Part shown: positions 8,199 through 16,480 of the stretch, in pieces
Numbering within the stretch: the first letter of the stretch is position 1
Layout of the letters: each line of letters starts with the position of its first letter
Origin: a bacterium D16-56
GTDB lineage: Bacteria > Bacillota > Clostridia > Lachnospirales > Lachnospiraceae
DNA: 35,677 nt
Assembly: GCA_003611875.1 (NCBI GenBank)
Contig: RAYY01000045.1
Location: forward strand, 1-35,677
Direction of reading: 5' to 3'
The notes under the pieces: model-generated
Told to the model about the DNA's origin: nothing
The model's database searches: none
What the model saw: only the letters and a program-made list of their open reading frames with translations
Translations under genes and position numbers: made by a program

Positions 8199-8587
8199 AA
8201 TGCGAAGTCGAGGTAAGGCAGACCGATAATCATGGAACAATCACAGCGAGGGATAATTATGAACTGACAGGAAATCTCCCTAAGTGCGTGGGCGTGGAGT
8301 GTTTATGTGAGGACGCAGATTTTCAGATACCTTTTAATGTTGGTGAAATCAACTTAATCTATCAGTTTGGGGATCAGGGCAAAGCGGAAACGTGCGCCAG
8401 TCCGTCCGCTATCTTTCCGCAGATAAAGGACAGCAACACAAAGCAGATAGTAAGCGGCACATTGAAGAAATTAAATGCCCTCTCAGAAAAAATGTGTGCG
8501 GAACTGACCGCCGCCACCAAAAGACGGAAACTGACCGAGCGTGACCATTCCATAAAGACGAGATTAGCCAAAGCAAAGAAATCTTAA
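8195..8587 (+). CDS. Conserved-looking hypothetical protein of mobile elements
   Basis: 130 aa. Residues 1-65 look like a beta-rich domain with three cysteines (LPKCVGVECLCEDADFQIPF) and INLIYQFGDQGKAETC. The C-terminal 50 residues are helical and basic (TAATKRRKLTERDHSIKTRL). I recall similar proteins in Lachnospiraceae integrative elements but cannot name a family safely. No ribosome site precedes the ATG; translation could be coupled to the fragment ending at 8198. It sits among topB and nuclease fragments, so it may be a survivor of a lost element. Confidence 0.5.
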   Translation: MKCEVEVRQTDNHGTITARDNYELTGNLPKCVGVECLCEDADFQIPFNVGEINLIYQFGDQGKAETCASPSAIFPQIKDSNTKQIVSGTLKKLNALSEKMCAELTAATKRRKLTERDHSIKTRLAKAKKS

Positions 8588-8589
8588 GT

Positions 8590-8877
8590 GGTTTCTGGGT
8601 GGAGGACAGATTGATACCTTCCATTACGGTGACCATATTTTTCGGCTCGGAAGAGTGGGATGGACCGTTAAGCCTGTTTGAGATGATGGATGTGTCAGAT
8701 CCGGATGTGCTTGCCTGCATGGACAATTATCATGTGCAGTTGATTGCACCGGCGCAGATGACGGACGAGGAGATTATGAAATTCCAGTCTAGCCTGCGGG
8801 AGGTCATGCTGTTCATCAAGTATTCAAAGGACAGGGAGAACTTAAGCAGGGTGCTGGTGACCAATGAAAAGCAATAG
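8590..8877 (+). pseudogene. Fragment of a PD-(D/E)XK (Rpn-type) nuclease/transposase-like protein
   Basis: Contains ITVTIFFGSEEWDGPLSLFE, then LACMDNYHVQLIAPAQMTDEE and FQSSLREVMLFIKYSKD, the central part of Rpn-family PD-(D/E)XK proteins abundant in Lachnospiraceae. The N-terminal part with the first acidic residue is absent, and the C-terminal helical region ends at TNEKQ, short of the usual 280-330 aa. Only about 90 residues remain, so it is not functional. Confidence 0.7.
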
Positions 8878-8903
8878 AGTTTTCACGATTGACAATTGAA
8901 TAA

Positions 8904-9050
8904 ATCGATGATTTGCTATGGTACATAAATTTTGTGGATGATAAACGAATTTTGAATGAAATGAAGAAATCATTGCATAAATTTTCTAAGTATCGTAGAT
9001 ATAAAGATATTACTCTTTTTGAAAAAGTATTTGATACATTACTCAAATAG
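8904..9050 (+). pseudogene. Short C-terminal gene remnant
   Basis: Open for 48 codons after a TAA: DDLLWYINFVDDKRILNEMK then KSLHKFSKYRRYKDITLFEKVF, ending DTLLK. Composition is gene-like, but there is no start or ribosome site. Not recognised. It may belong to a separate deleted gene. Confidence 0.25.
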
Positions 9051-9695
9051 CAGAAAGGATAAAAATTAATCTTGAGTTGCCGCTAAAAAGTGGTTTTACA
9101 TCTAACAAAATCATGAAATGTTTGGAGAGAAAATATAATATGTAGAACCACTTAAACTTGGAAATTCAAGTTTATTAATATGAGGCAGTATGTTCATTTT
9201 GGATAAAACTTCGATTCCATGTGATTTCCAAATATTTGAGCATAGAATGAAGTTTAATTTCAGATTTAGTAGAGGGTGACTTGTATAATTTAATGAGCGG
9301 ATTAGATGGACAGAAGATGATTTTGCAAAAAGGAAGTTTGTGTGGGTTTTATAGTAACATGTCATTAACACATAGAGGTGTCTCCTTCCCCGGAAGATAC
9401 AGACACGGAAAGCCGGGAAAGCCCGTAAACACGGCACTTTCGGCACTACATAGCTTTCAAAGTTGCATTATTTCCGTGTGCTTTTAGAGGCATTTTTACA
9501 TTAACGAGGGTGCGAACTTCTGTTCTGGGGTTGTTTTGCCTGATAGTATATACTCGTAGGCAAAAGTCGGCTATTATCACGGAAACTTGCTGGGAGTTTT
9601 CGTGATAATATGGGGGTTTCCGTGATAATATACAGAGTTTCCGTGTTTGTATATGAGTAAAGCGGTAAAAACTTAATGGATAAATGACAATTATG
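9051..9695. other. Gap with an iteron-like repeat cluster
   Basis: No supported gene over this stretch. 9051-9370 is AT-rich with nothing recognised. 9390-9450 is GC-richer (CCGGAAGATACAGACACGG and following). From 9571 to 9653 there is a cluster of four short repeats described separately. Confidence 0.4.
9571..9653 (+). repeat. Iteron-like TTTCCGTGATAATAT cluster, copy 1
   Basis: One inverted unit CTATTATCACGGAAAC (9571-9586), then direct units GTTTTCGTGATAATAT, GTTTCCGTGATAATAT and GTTTCCGTGTTTGTAT. A related cluster is at about 14270-14370. Such arrays resemble replication-initiator iterons, but no rep gene is present. Confidence 0.6.
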
Positions 9696-9727
9696 AAAAA
9701 GGGCTGTTCAATGCCCTTTTTTTATTT
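9696..9727 (+). terminator. Rho-independent terminator
   Basis: AAAAAGGGC, loop TGTTCAAT, GCCCTTTTTTT. A standard terminator on the plus strand. It shields the AraC-ABC cluster from upstream transcription. Confidence 0.85.
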
Positions 9728-9854
9728 TAGCGTCAAATAGCTAAAAAGGAGATTGCATCAAAATTTTTAATAAGGTAAAGTTTACAAAAGAGCGCATGAA
9801 AAGCGAGGAATATAATTGTTTTTTGATTTAGACTGATTTGCAGGAGGTAAAAAA

Positions 9855-10737
9855 ATGGAATGGTTGAAAAATCTAAGCAACGCCATAGAGTACATAGAAG
9901 ATAATCTTGACAAAGAAATATCTTATGAGGAAGCAGCCCGCATTGCGTGTTGTTCAACCTATTACTTTCAGCGTTTGTTTTCCTATGTGGCTGGTGTTTC
10001 TCTTTCAGAGTACATACGCAAACGCAGAATGTCACAGGCTGCTTTTGAATTACAGCGGACAGACAAAAAGGTGTTAGACGTTGCCCTCAAATATGGCTAT
10101 ACTTCTCCAACATCTTTTAACAGAGCATTTCAAAGTGTTCATGGGATAACGCCTGCTGCTGCAAAAAGCAAAGGAAGTACCTTAAATGCTTATCTACCAA
10201 TTAAATTTTCCGTAAAAGTCACAGGAGGAAGTGCTATGCCCTATCGCATTGCAGAAACAGAAGCTATTAGAATTGTTGGTATTCGTACATCTCTGACCGA
10301 GGATATGGAAGAAAATCAGCGTATAGTCCCGGATTTTTGGAAAGACCCTTGAAAGAGAACAGTTTTCAGATATATGCCTGTTATCAAATGAAAATCCCAA
10401 AGGAATTTTAGGCATAAGTGTCTACCATGACCCGGACAACATTTTCTATTATATAGCCGCTGCCACAAGCAAAGAAACTCCCACAGGAATGTATCAGTAT
10501 GAAATTCCAGCTTCAACATGGGTAGTTTTTGAAAATGACGGGCATTTCAAAGAAAATGTGCAGGATGTTTTCAAGCGGTTTTATACAGAATGGCTTCCAT
10601 TTTCCGGCTATGAATATGCCGGACTGCCGGACATTGAAGTGTACCCTATTATCCATGAGAAACCGATTTACGGACATTCCGAAGTGTGGATAGCAATAAA
10701 AAAGAAAAGGAGAAATAATTATGCAATATCAAATTGA
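9855..10737 (+). pseudogene. AraC-family regulator with GyrI-like ligand domain, frameshifted
   Basis: Starts after GCAGGAGG. Residues about 8-105 carry the two AraC helix-turn-helix units (ISYEEAARIACCSTYYFQRL; VLDVALKYGYTSPTSFNRAF). After residue 160 (VPDFWK) the frame ends at TGA 10350-10352. The next frame, from about 10340, continues TLEREQFSDICLLSNENPKG and on through the GyrI-like domain to [15 protein letters not shown] at 10737. One extra or altered base in TGGAAAGACCC explains it. The HTH half could still be made as a 165-aa protein without its ligand domain. It overlaps the next gene by 17 nt. Confidence 0.8.
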
Positions 10738-11176
10738 GATACGGGAAACCCCGCCTGTTCGTGTTGCTTACATGAAGTATAAAGGCATTGCTGCCGAAGC
10801 AAACAAGATATTTCCCAATGTTTTCAAATCAATTCGCGGAAAAGTGAATGGTGCGCCATTTTTCAGCTATTTAGCAATGAACTCGGAAACAAAACAGGGA
10901 GAAATGGAATTGTGCGTACCCACCGTGGAAAATCCTGCCGGAAACGGCATTGAAGTAAAAGAAATGCCCCGCATAAAAGCGGTATGCGTTACTCATATTG
11001 GCTCCTATGAAACACTTCCCTTGACGTATGCTGCCATTGATAAGTATGCAGCAGATAACGGACTGATACTGACACCGCCATTTCGGGAAGTATTTATAAA
11101 GGCTCCCGGAATGTTTCTGAAAGGAAACCCGGACAAATATATCACAGAAATTCAATTCCCGATTAAGGGGGAATAG
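10721..11176 (+). CDS. GyrI-like (SOUL/AraC effector-binding fold) protein
   Basis: 151 aa, a stand-alone GyrI-like domain: [20 protein letters not shown] is its usual first strand, and the two internal repeats of the fold follow, ending [15 protein letters not shown]. These domains bind small hydrophobic or cationic compounds and appear alone or fused to AraC HTH units. It starts at an ATG behind AAAAGGAG inside the end of the frameshifted AraC gene, and is followed after 3 nt by the ABC ATPase gene, so the four genes form one operon, probably for detoxification or efflux. Confidence 0.8.
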   Translation: MQYQIEIRETPPVRVAYMKYKGIAAEANKIFPNVFKSIRGKVNGAPFFSYLAMNSETKQGEMELCVPTVENPAGNGIEVKEMPRIKAVCVTHIGSYETLPLTYAAIDKYAADNGLILTPPFREVFIKAPGMFLKGNPDKYITEIQFPIKGE

Positions 11177-11179
11177 ATC

Positions 11180-12130
11180 ATGTATGCTATTGAAACAGAA
11201 AATATTATAAAGCAGTATAAAAATGGCGTACAGGCACTTTCGGGCTTATCCCTTTCGGTTAAAGCCGGGGAAATTTTTTCACTATTAGGGGAGAATGGAG
11301 CGGGGAAATCCACCTTAATCCGCATATTGACAATTTATATACGTTCTACTTCCGGCAAAGTAACTATGCTGGGAAGAAACATTTATACGGACGCTGCGTG
11401 GGTACGTTCACAGATCGCTTGTGTTGCACAGCAAACATCAATCGACACCCATTTGTCATTAGAAGAAAATATGCTGTTCCAAAGCCGCTTATATAAAATC
11501 CCGAAAGCAGAAGCCAAAAAGAGAACGGAAAAACTCATTACGGATTTTGGATTGGAACGGTATCGGAAATATCCTGTATCATCTTATTCCGGGGGCGTAA
11601 AACGCCGCCTTGATATTGCCCTTAACATGATGTCAAATTCTAAAATCCTCTTTTTGGACGAGCCAACTGTTGGCATGGATATTCAATCCCGTATTTCTAT
11701 GTGGGAAATGATGAAACAAATTTGTAGTGATTTTGAAACCACTATTTTTCTCACAACACACTATCTTGAAGAAGCAGATAGTTTAAGTAATAACGTCTGT
11801 ATTATGAAGGATGGAAAAGCTGTAAAGCAGGGGACACCAACTGAATTACGCTCTTTACTTCGGGAAAACACGATACGGCTACAATTCCATAATATTGAGG
11901 ACGCAAAAGAATACATGGAGATATTAAAGAACTTTTTCCAGCAAGAAAATATGATTGTGCAAAATTCGACAGTCATCATCCATTCACCTAATGCGCAATC
12001 AAATATGGAGTATATAATATCGTTTTTGGCAGAACGTCATATTCCCTTTCAAGGAATAGAAATTGCACAGCCAACTTTAGAAGATGTTTTTTTACGTCTG
12101 ACACAGAGCAGACAAGGGGAATGTATATGA
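11180..12130 (+). CDS. ABC transporter ATP-binding protein (drug/antibiotic export type)
   Basis: 316 aa, DrrA/CcmA-like. Walker A GENGAGKST at residues 37-45, Q-loop region IACVAQQTSIDTHLSLEEN, signature SYSGGVKRRLD, Walker B ILFLDEPTVGMD and switch histidine in FLTTHYLEEADSLS. The C-terminal 90 residues are the usual regulatory extension of this subfamily, ending in LEDVFLRLTQ. Pairs with the permease at 12127, with which it overlaps by ATGA. Substrate unknown; the AraC/GyrI neighbours suggest export of a toxic small molecule sensed by the regulator. Confidence 0.9.
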   Translation: MYAIETENIIKQYKNGVQALSGLSLSVKAGEIFSLLGENGAGKSTLIRILTIYIRSTSGKVTMLGRNIYTDAAWVRSQIACVAQQTSIDTHLSLEENMLFQSRLYKIPKAEAKKRTEKLITDFGLERYRKYPVSSYSGGVKRRLDIALNMMSNSKILFLDEPTVGMDIQSRISMWEMMKQICSDFETTIFLTTHYLEEADSLSNNVCIMKDGKAVKQGTPTELRSLLRENTIRLQFHNIEDAKEYMEILKNFFQQENMIVQNSTVIIHSPNAQSNMEYIISFLAERHIPFQGIEIAQPTLEDVFLRLTQSRQGECI

Positions 12131-12882
12131 GTGTATTCACAATTTTGTACCGAAATGTAAAATGGCGTTTTCATAACTCATTTACCATTGTAATTACAAT
12201 TTTACAGCCTATCTTGTGGCTTGTGCTTTACAGTGCTGTTGCTGGGCAGACTATGAAAAATACAGGAATAGAAAACTATACCGCATTTATTCTTCCCGGA
12301 TTAGTGGTTTTAGTTAGTTTTTCTACTTGCAGCAGCAGCGGAATTATGAATTATATGATGAAGTCGGACGGTAGCTTTTATAGGGTATTGATTGCACCTA
12401 TTAAACGAAGCTCTATTGTTTTAGGACAACTTCTTGAAGCGGTATTATGTACTTTCCTTGAAGTGGGAATAATGGGGTGTATTAGTCTGCTTTTTCATGT
12501 AAGGCTTGCCAGTGGTATAACAGGAATTTTTCTGATTTTGATACTGGTGTTTCTGACAGCATTTTTTATGGCGGGACTTGCTTATGGAATAAGTCTAATT
12601 CTGCCAAACGAGATAATATATGAAACAGTAATGAACGCGATTGTATTACCTGTATTTTTTCTTAGTACAGCATTATTTCCGGCAGACGGTATCAGCGGCA
12701 TATTAAAGATTGCAATTAACATCAATCCATTCACCCATATGATTAACGTATTGCGTGATCTGATACTTTATGGAACTGTCAACACAAATAGCACGGTATT
12801 TGTGTTCATGCTTTTTATACTTATGGGAAGTATCAGTTTTATTTGGGCTTTACATGGATTGAAAAAGGAATTGAGCCTATAG
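12127..12882 (+). CDS. ABC-2 type permease
   Basis: 251 aa with six hydrophobic segments, starting with a cytoplasmic RNVKWRFHNSF helix and a segment ILQPILWLVLYSAV. PGLVVLVSFSTCSSSGIMNY matches the ABC-2 export permease pattern. I chose ATG 12127 over 12121 because it gives the ATGA overlap with the ATPase gene and proper spacing from AAGGGGA. It forms the membrane half of the exporter with the preceding protein. Confidence 0.88.
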   Translation: MSVFTILYRNVKWRFHNSFTIVITILQPILWLVLYSAVAGQTMKNTGIENYTAFILPGLVVLVSFSTCSSSGIMNYMMKSDGSFYRVLIAPIKRSSIVLGQLLEAVLCTFLEVGIMGCISLLFHVRLASGITGIFLILILVFLTAFFMAGLAYGISLILPNEIIYETVMNAIVLPVFFLSTALFPADGISGILKIAININPFTHMINVLRDLILYGTVNTNSTVFVFMLFILMGSISFIWALHGLKKELSL

Positions 12883-12891
12883 ACGGATTTC

Positions 12892-12918
12892 TGACATATT
12901 TGGAATAAATATGTGTCA
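12892..12918 (+). terminator. Hairpin after the ABC operon
   Basis: TGACATATTT pairs with AAATATGTGTCA with a two-base bulge. There is no clear T-run, so its strength is uncertain. Confidence 0.45.
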
Positions 12919-13122
12919 GGGGTGAGGGTTTACGAAGACCGCTTTGAGTGGCTCCTAAACTTAAGCCCCGATGCGGGAGGGGGACTGGATGATGCCGGTT
13001 CCCCCGTTTATTTTAAGAAGATAACAGTCACGCCGGATGACGAGCGGGCGTGGTTCAAGAAGCACCCACAGTGGTCAAAATCCAACAGGTACGCGGAGCT
13101 GGAGGTGTGGATTTTCATCTAA
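12913..13122 (+). pseudogene. C-terminal fragment, possibly of a serine recombinase
   Basis: Reads VRVYEDRFEWLLNLSPDAGG and later ITVTPDDERAWFKKHPQWSK, ending ELEVWIFI. The VYEDRFEWLLNL strand resembles the C-terminal end of large serine recombinases of Clostridia. No catalytic or Recombinase domain is upstream. Could instead be another element protein; the family call is weak. Confidence 0.35.
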
Positions 13123-13131
13123 ACGAAAGAG

Positions 13132-13174
13132 GGACAGGGCGGAAGGGCTGTGGCGCAGCCTTTCCGTCCTGTCC
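13132..13174. terminator. Large GC-rich hairpin
   Basis: GGACAGG, then GGAAGGGCTG, pairs with CAGCCTTTCC, then CCTGTCC. Very stable. It separates the fragment ending at 13122 from the convergent gene at 13187, so it probably terminates from both sides. Confidence 0.65.
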
Positions 13175-13186
13175 GGCACTTTGCGG

Positions 13187-13495
13187 TTACAATTCTGTAT
13201 TCATTTCTTTTGCGTCTGTCGGCAGGCATTTCCCCAAAAACATGGCCTTGCAGTCGGAAAATCCCAGCAGGTAGGCGAGCATCCCAAACCGGGAGCCCAG
13301 CGCGTTCTGCTCGCTGACGTAGCGGTCAATCAGCAGCCGGATTTCTTTTGATAAATCCATCCTGTCCAGTTCGCCGGAGTATACGTCAGATTTTCGGAGA
13401 ATCGCCTGGTATTCCCCGTCACTGCTCACAATGCCGTTCATGACACCGTTCATGCGAGTGTCCATGAGCTGGTACAATGCAGAATCTTTTTCCAA
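13187..13495 (-). CDS. Conserved hypothetical protein, 102 aa
   Basis: The start is a TTG at 13493-13495, 6 nt after a strong GAGGAGGGG site; the longer frame to 13549 has no site. The protein is helical (DSALYQLMDTRMNGVMNGIV, LSKEIRLLIDRYVSEQNALG, GMLAYLLGFSDCKAMFLGK). I recall near relatives in Lachnospiraceae mobile regions but no function. No membrane segment. It is convergent with the hairpin at 13132 and divergent from the toxin locus at 13723. Confidence 0.65.
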   Translation of the reverse strand: MEKDSALYQLMDTRMNGVMNGIVSSDGEYQAILRKSDVYSGELDRMDLSKEIRLLIDRYVSEQNALGSRFGMLAYLLGFSDCKAMFLGKCLPTDAKEMNTEL

Positions 13496-13722
13496 TCCAA
13501 TCCCCTCCTCGTGGTGTCGTAGCTTACCTCTGTTTTGGCGGGATAGCAAGTGGAAAAAGAAAAAAGCCGGAAAACCATCTTGTAGCGTCCGACATTTTCT
13601 GATAAAATATTCATACGGGTACTGCCATAACGGTAGGCGGCTAGTTCTTCTACGGAGGGACTGTGACCCTCCGATTACATAGAAACCTGCTTGCAGGAAT
13701 CTAGGAAAGGAGGGCTAAGTGG

Positions 13723-13827
13723 ATGTTGACGATTGAAGGATTGATTTCAGTGCTTGGCTTATGCCTGACCTGCTTCGGTCTCGGATACGCCATCGGAAGC
13801 AAGGATAATAATAAACCACAAAAATAG
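13723..13827 (+). CDS. Holin-like type I toxin candidate, 34 aa
   Basis: M-L-T-I-E-G then a hydrophobic helix (LISVLGLCLTCFGLGYAIG) and a short polar tail SKDNNKPQK: the layout of Fst/TxpA/holin-like small toxins. Very strong site AAAGGAGGG, 8 nt before ATG. The leader holds hairpins CGGAGGG/CCCTCCG (13653-13673) and CCTGC/GCAGG (13686-13697). The gene ends in a shared terminator, and inverted sequences at 13619-13646 and 13876-13899 flank the locus. All this is usual for type I toxin mRNAs. Toxicity and the antisense RNA are inferred. Confidence 0.65.
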   Translation: MLTIEGLISVLGLCLTCFGLGYAIGSKDNNKPQK

Positions 13828-13862
13828 CCGCCCCAGTCTGGAAAACTTAGCGGCTATTTTTG
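13823..13862. terminator. Shared terminator of the toxin locus
   Basis: AATAGCCGC (13823-13831) pairs with GCGGCTATT (13850-13858), followed by T's on the plus strand and preceded by A's, so it can stop transcripts from both sides. It overlaps the last codons of the toxin frame. Confidence 0.8.
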
Positions 13863-14941
13863 CAACTAATAATTTGGACTAGCCGTCTATCGGCAGTACC
13901 TTTATGTAAATATATCTTAGCAGATTTATGTGGAATTGTCAAACGCTGCGGAGCGTTCCACTGAAATCATTTTATGCCGGATTCCGCACAAAAGCAAGGG
14001 GATTTTGGCGAATCCTGTTTGTCGAATGTCGAATTGGGTGGGGTAAATGGGGTAAAGAGGGGTAAAAGTCATCAGAATCTAACAGCGGCACAGGCGGCTA
14101 TTCAAAAATAATGCCATAGGATTTTTGGTACTCGCAGGCGAAAGTATGGAAGAATGGCTTAAAATCAAGGGTTTTAAGGCTTGGTGGGGTTCATCACGGT
14201 GGGTGGTGGACCCCAATTTTTTTGTTTTTGGATGCCGCTGATAGGATGGCGATACGGGAAAAAATCGTACTATCAGGCAAAAGTATACTTTCACGCAAAA
14301 GTCGGGGGTTTCCGTGATAGTATCCGAGTTTTGCATGAAAGTATAAGGGTTTCCGTGTTTGTTTGAAGTTTCGCCTGTTTGTAGAAAAATGCAGTTGAAA
14401 TATGGGGGATTTGCTATTTTGCCAGATAGTGCCTAAATCTTGATAAAGATATTTATGCGGATGATCTGGAGAAAAAAGAGGAGATTTTGCCGACGGAACC
14501 GGAGTGAACACTGTTTTTGCAGATGTGGGTGAAATATAGTAATTAAATTGTGCAAGATATTTCCTGTTACGATGGTTATCTGCTAGAGAGTCCAGAAGAA
14601 TTGTATTTTTCTTTATTGGAGTATTTTGAGAAGGAAAAATAAATAGAGAAGCTATGGATTAGAAGTTGTGACTAGCTAATTGTTGTTGTACGTTTTTCAG
14701 ATAGTAAATAGGGGAGAACTGTGGTAATATATTTTGTTATGAAAAAGGTGAATGTAATGTTGTTTTGATATTGCAGATCCAGATGCATCCTATAAGTGGA
14801 AAAGTTGGGTTATCTTGCAACAATCAACATTTTCTGATAAGATATCTATGATGTGATTAATCATATTAATTTATAAAAGAGTACAGACTAAATATTGGGA
14901 AGGAATTTGCCGATTAATTGGAAAAGATGAAAGGAATAGTT
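13863..14941. other. Long gap with repeats and gene crumbs
   Basis: No intact gene. It holds an inverted repeat arm (13876-13899), a G-rich GGGGTAAA series (about 14038-14066), an iteron-like cluster (14270-14370) and two short gene tails: DGYLLESPEELYFSLLEYF ending at TAA 14640-14642, and DIADPDASYKWKSWVILQQS ending near 14853. Neither has a start or ribosome site. Confidence 0.45.
14270..14370 (+). repeat. Iteron-like cluster, copy 2
   Basis: Units: CTATCAGGCAAAAGTATACT, GGGTTTCCGTGATAGTAT, GAGTTTTGCATGAAAGTAT and GGGTTTCCGTGTTTGTTT. Spacing and the final TTTCCGTGTTTGT unit match the cluster at 9571-9653, in the same orientation. Confidence 0.55.
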
Positions 14942-15055
14942 ATGGGAGAGAAATTATATAAAGGGATAAATTTTGAATATGATCAAAAGAAATTAGAATG
15001 GTTAAAAAATAAATATTTTGATAAAAATTATGGTGAATTTAGATTATCTCTTTAG
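14942..15055 (+). pseudogene. Gene stub cut by the element end
   Basis: 37 codons with a good site (GAAAGGAA): MGEKLYKGINFEYDQKKLEW and on to NYGEFRLSL. The last residues come from the 38-bp repeat at 15033, so the original gene was probably interrupted there and the stop is provided by the repeat. Not recognised. Confidence 0.4.
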
Positions 15056-15070
15056 AAGTTCTTATATGTC
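15033..15070 (+). repeat. 38-bp repeat, copy 2: probable end of the integrase element
   Basis: Matches 3796-3833 at 36 of 38 bases. Its AGAAGTTCTTATAT (15054-15067) occurs again exactly at 15117-15130, and a weaker AAAACTTCTTAGG follows at 15138. Clustered short repeats next to int fit integrase binding sites at an element end. Confidence 0.6.
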
Positions 15071-15075
15071 GGTAT

Positions 15076-15096
15076 AGCCCGTATTTTCGGGCTTTT
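15076..15096 (+). terminator. Terminator at the element end
   Basis: AGCCCG, TATTTT loop, CGGGCTTTT. It would stop transcripts entering the element from the left. Confidence 0.7.
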
Positions 15097-15195
15097 CCGG
15101 CATTTTAGATATGGGGAGAAGTTCTTATATACCCTCAAAACTTCTTAGGTTTTCCCTCTGGGTGGTAGTAAAAGAAGTAGTAAATCCGTCTGCGG

Positions 15196-16392
15196 CTATG
15201 CTGCGATCAGCCTTTCCATTTCAGCCCTTGCGGAAGCGAATGTTGCGTGTGCGTAATAGTTCAGCGTCATGGTAATGTTGGAATGTCCCATGATATACTG
15301 TAACGCTTTCGGGTTCATGCCCGCATTGGCTAAGTTGGTGCAGAATGTATGGCGCAGGGTGTGGGGTGTCATTACTTTGGGTAAGGCTTCTTCATGGCAT
15401 TTGTTGTACTTTTTCGCAAGCCCCCGGAACATGGTAGCATAGTTCACATTCGTTTTCGGGCAGCCGTCCCGGTTGAGGAAAAGGAAATTGCTGTAACCGT
15501 CAACGGTGATCTGCTTCGTTCCTTTGCGGTTCTCCAACACGCGCCCCAACGCTTCATACACTTTTTCACTCATTGGAATTTGTCTGATACCGCTTTGCGT
15601 TTTGGGCTTCTCTATGTAGTAGCCTGTTTCCGCGCTCCGTAAAAGCTGGTGGTCTACATTGATTACCCGATTTTCAAAGTCAAGGTCGGTTTCAGTCAGC
15701 CCGCAGAGTTCGGAAATCCTAAGCCCCGTCCCCAGCAGTATGATAACCTCGTCACGGTATTTCTGATAGACGCTATCACTTTGCATAAAGGATAAAAGGC
15801 TTTCTTCCTGTTCTGCTGTGAGGGGTACTTTCGGCTCCGTGTCGTCCTCGATCACGGTGTTTAGCTGGAAGTCAAAGGGATTTTTCCTTATACAGTCGTC
15901 CTGTATCGCTGTGTAAAAGGCAGCTTTCAGAGAACGCTTATCATTGCTTATGGTCTTGTAGGATATTCCCTTTTCTTTCATGCGCAACGCCCATTCTTTC
16001 GCGTCGGACAGTTTTACACTATCAATGGGGCAGGAACCAAGTTTATCCGCTTCCAGCAGCTTCATCAGCCGCTTGCGCCCCTGTGTGGTGTTGTACCGAA
16101 CATTCCCCCGGTGGCGGTTCTGCTTTGCGTAAAGCTCGCAGACAGTCATTTTCTTTCCAATCGTGTCTATCCCGTCGTCAAGGTCTTTCTGTATCTCTTT
16201 TTCCTTTTCTCTAAGGGATATGTCGTCACGCTTCCCGGCAGGGGTCTTGTCCGTAGGCACTAACTTCCACGCATAGACAAATTGCACTTTACCAAAAGTA
16301 TCGGTATATTTGTAAGCATATCTCCCGTCTTTTCTCTGGCTCTCTCCCGAACGCAAAATGCGGTTTTTATTATCACGTCTTTTCTCCGACAT
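15196..16392 (-). CDS. int: Tn916/Tn1549-type tyrosine integrase
   Basis: 398 aa, the usual length. N-terminal arm-binding domain (residues about 1-75), core-binding domain (about 82-180) and catalytic domain with the R-H-R-H-Y set: Arg225 in GTGLRISELCGL, His344 and Arg347 in HTLRHTFCTN, His370 in MGHSN, Tyr379 in NYYAHATF. All catalytic residues are intact, so it may still be active. Next to it are xis and the 38-bp end sequence with AGAAGTTCTTATAT repeats. Carries out excision and integration with Xis at AT-rich targets. Confidence 0.95.
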   Translation of the reverse strand: MSEKRRDNKNRILRSGESQRKDGRYAYKYTDTFGKVQFVYAWKLVPTDKTPAGKRDDISLREKEKEIQKDLDDGIDTIGKKMTVCELYAKQNRHRGNVRYNTTQGRKRLMKLLEADKLGSCPIDSVKLSDAKEWALRMKEKGISYKTISNDKRSLKAAFYTAIQDDCIRKNPFDFQLNTVIEDDTEPKVPLTAEQEESLLSFMQSDSVYQKYRDEVIILLGTGLRISELCGLTETDLDFENRVINVDHQLLRSAETGYYIEKPKTQSGIRQIPMSEKVYEALGRVLENRKGTKQITVDGYSNFLFLNRDGCPKTNVNYATMFRGLAKKYNKCHEEALPKVMTPHTLRHTFCTNLANAGMNPKALQYIMGHSNITMTLNYYAHATFASARAEMERLIAA

Positions 16393-16415
16393 TGTGTTGC
16401 TCCTTTCCGTGTCGG

Positions 16416-16464
16416 AAAGAGCCTTGATATGCCTACATCTATTATAGCATATTCAAGGCTCTTT
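16416..16464. promoter_or_regulatory. Long hairpin between xis and int with TATAAT in its loop
   Basis: AAAGAGCCTTGATATGC pairs with GCATATTCAAGGCTCTTT with one bulge, followed by T's. The loop contains TATAAT on the minus strand. It may terminate or attenuate xis-int readthrough, or act as an int promoter. Confidence 0.6.
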
Positions 16465-16480
16465 TTCACTATCTTTTTCG

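Noticed and set aside
8599-8877. Complete 92-aa gene from the GTG at 8599
   Set aside because: The sequence is the interior of a larger PD-(D/E)XK protein, so the GTG is a chance start within a fragment.
9541-9660. CRISPR-like repeats
   Set aside because: Units are about 16 bp, partly inverted and variable, without spacers of equal size or cas genes.
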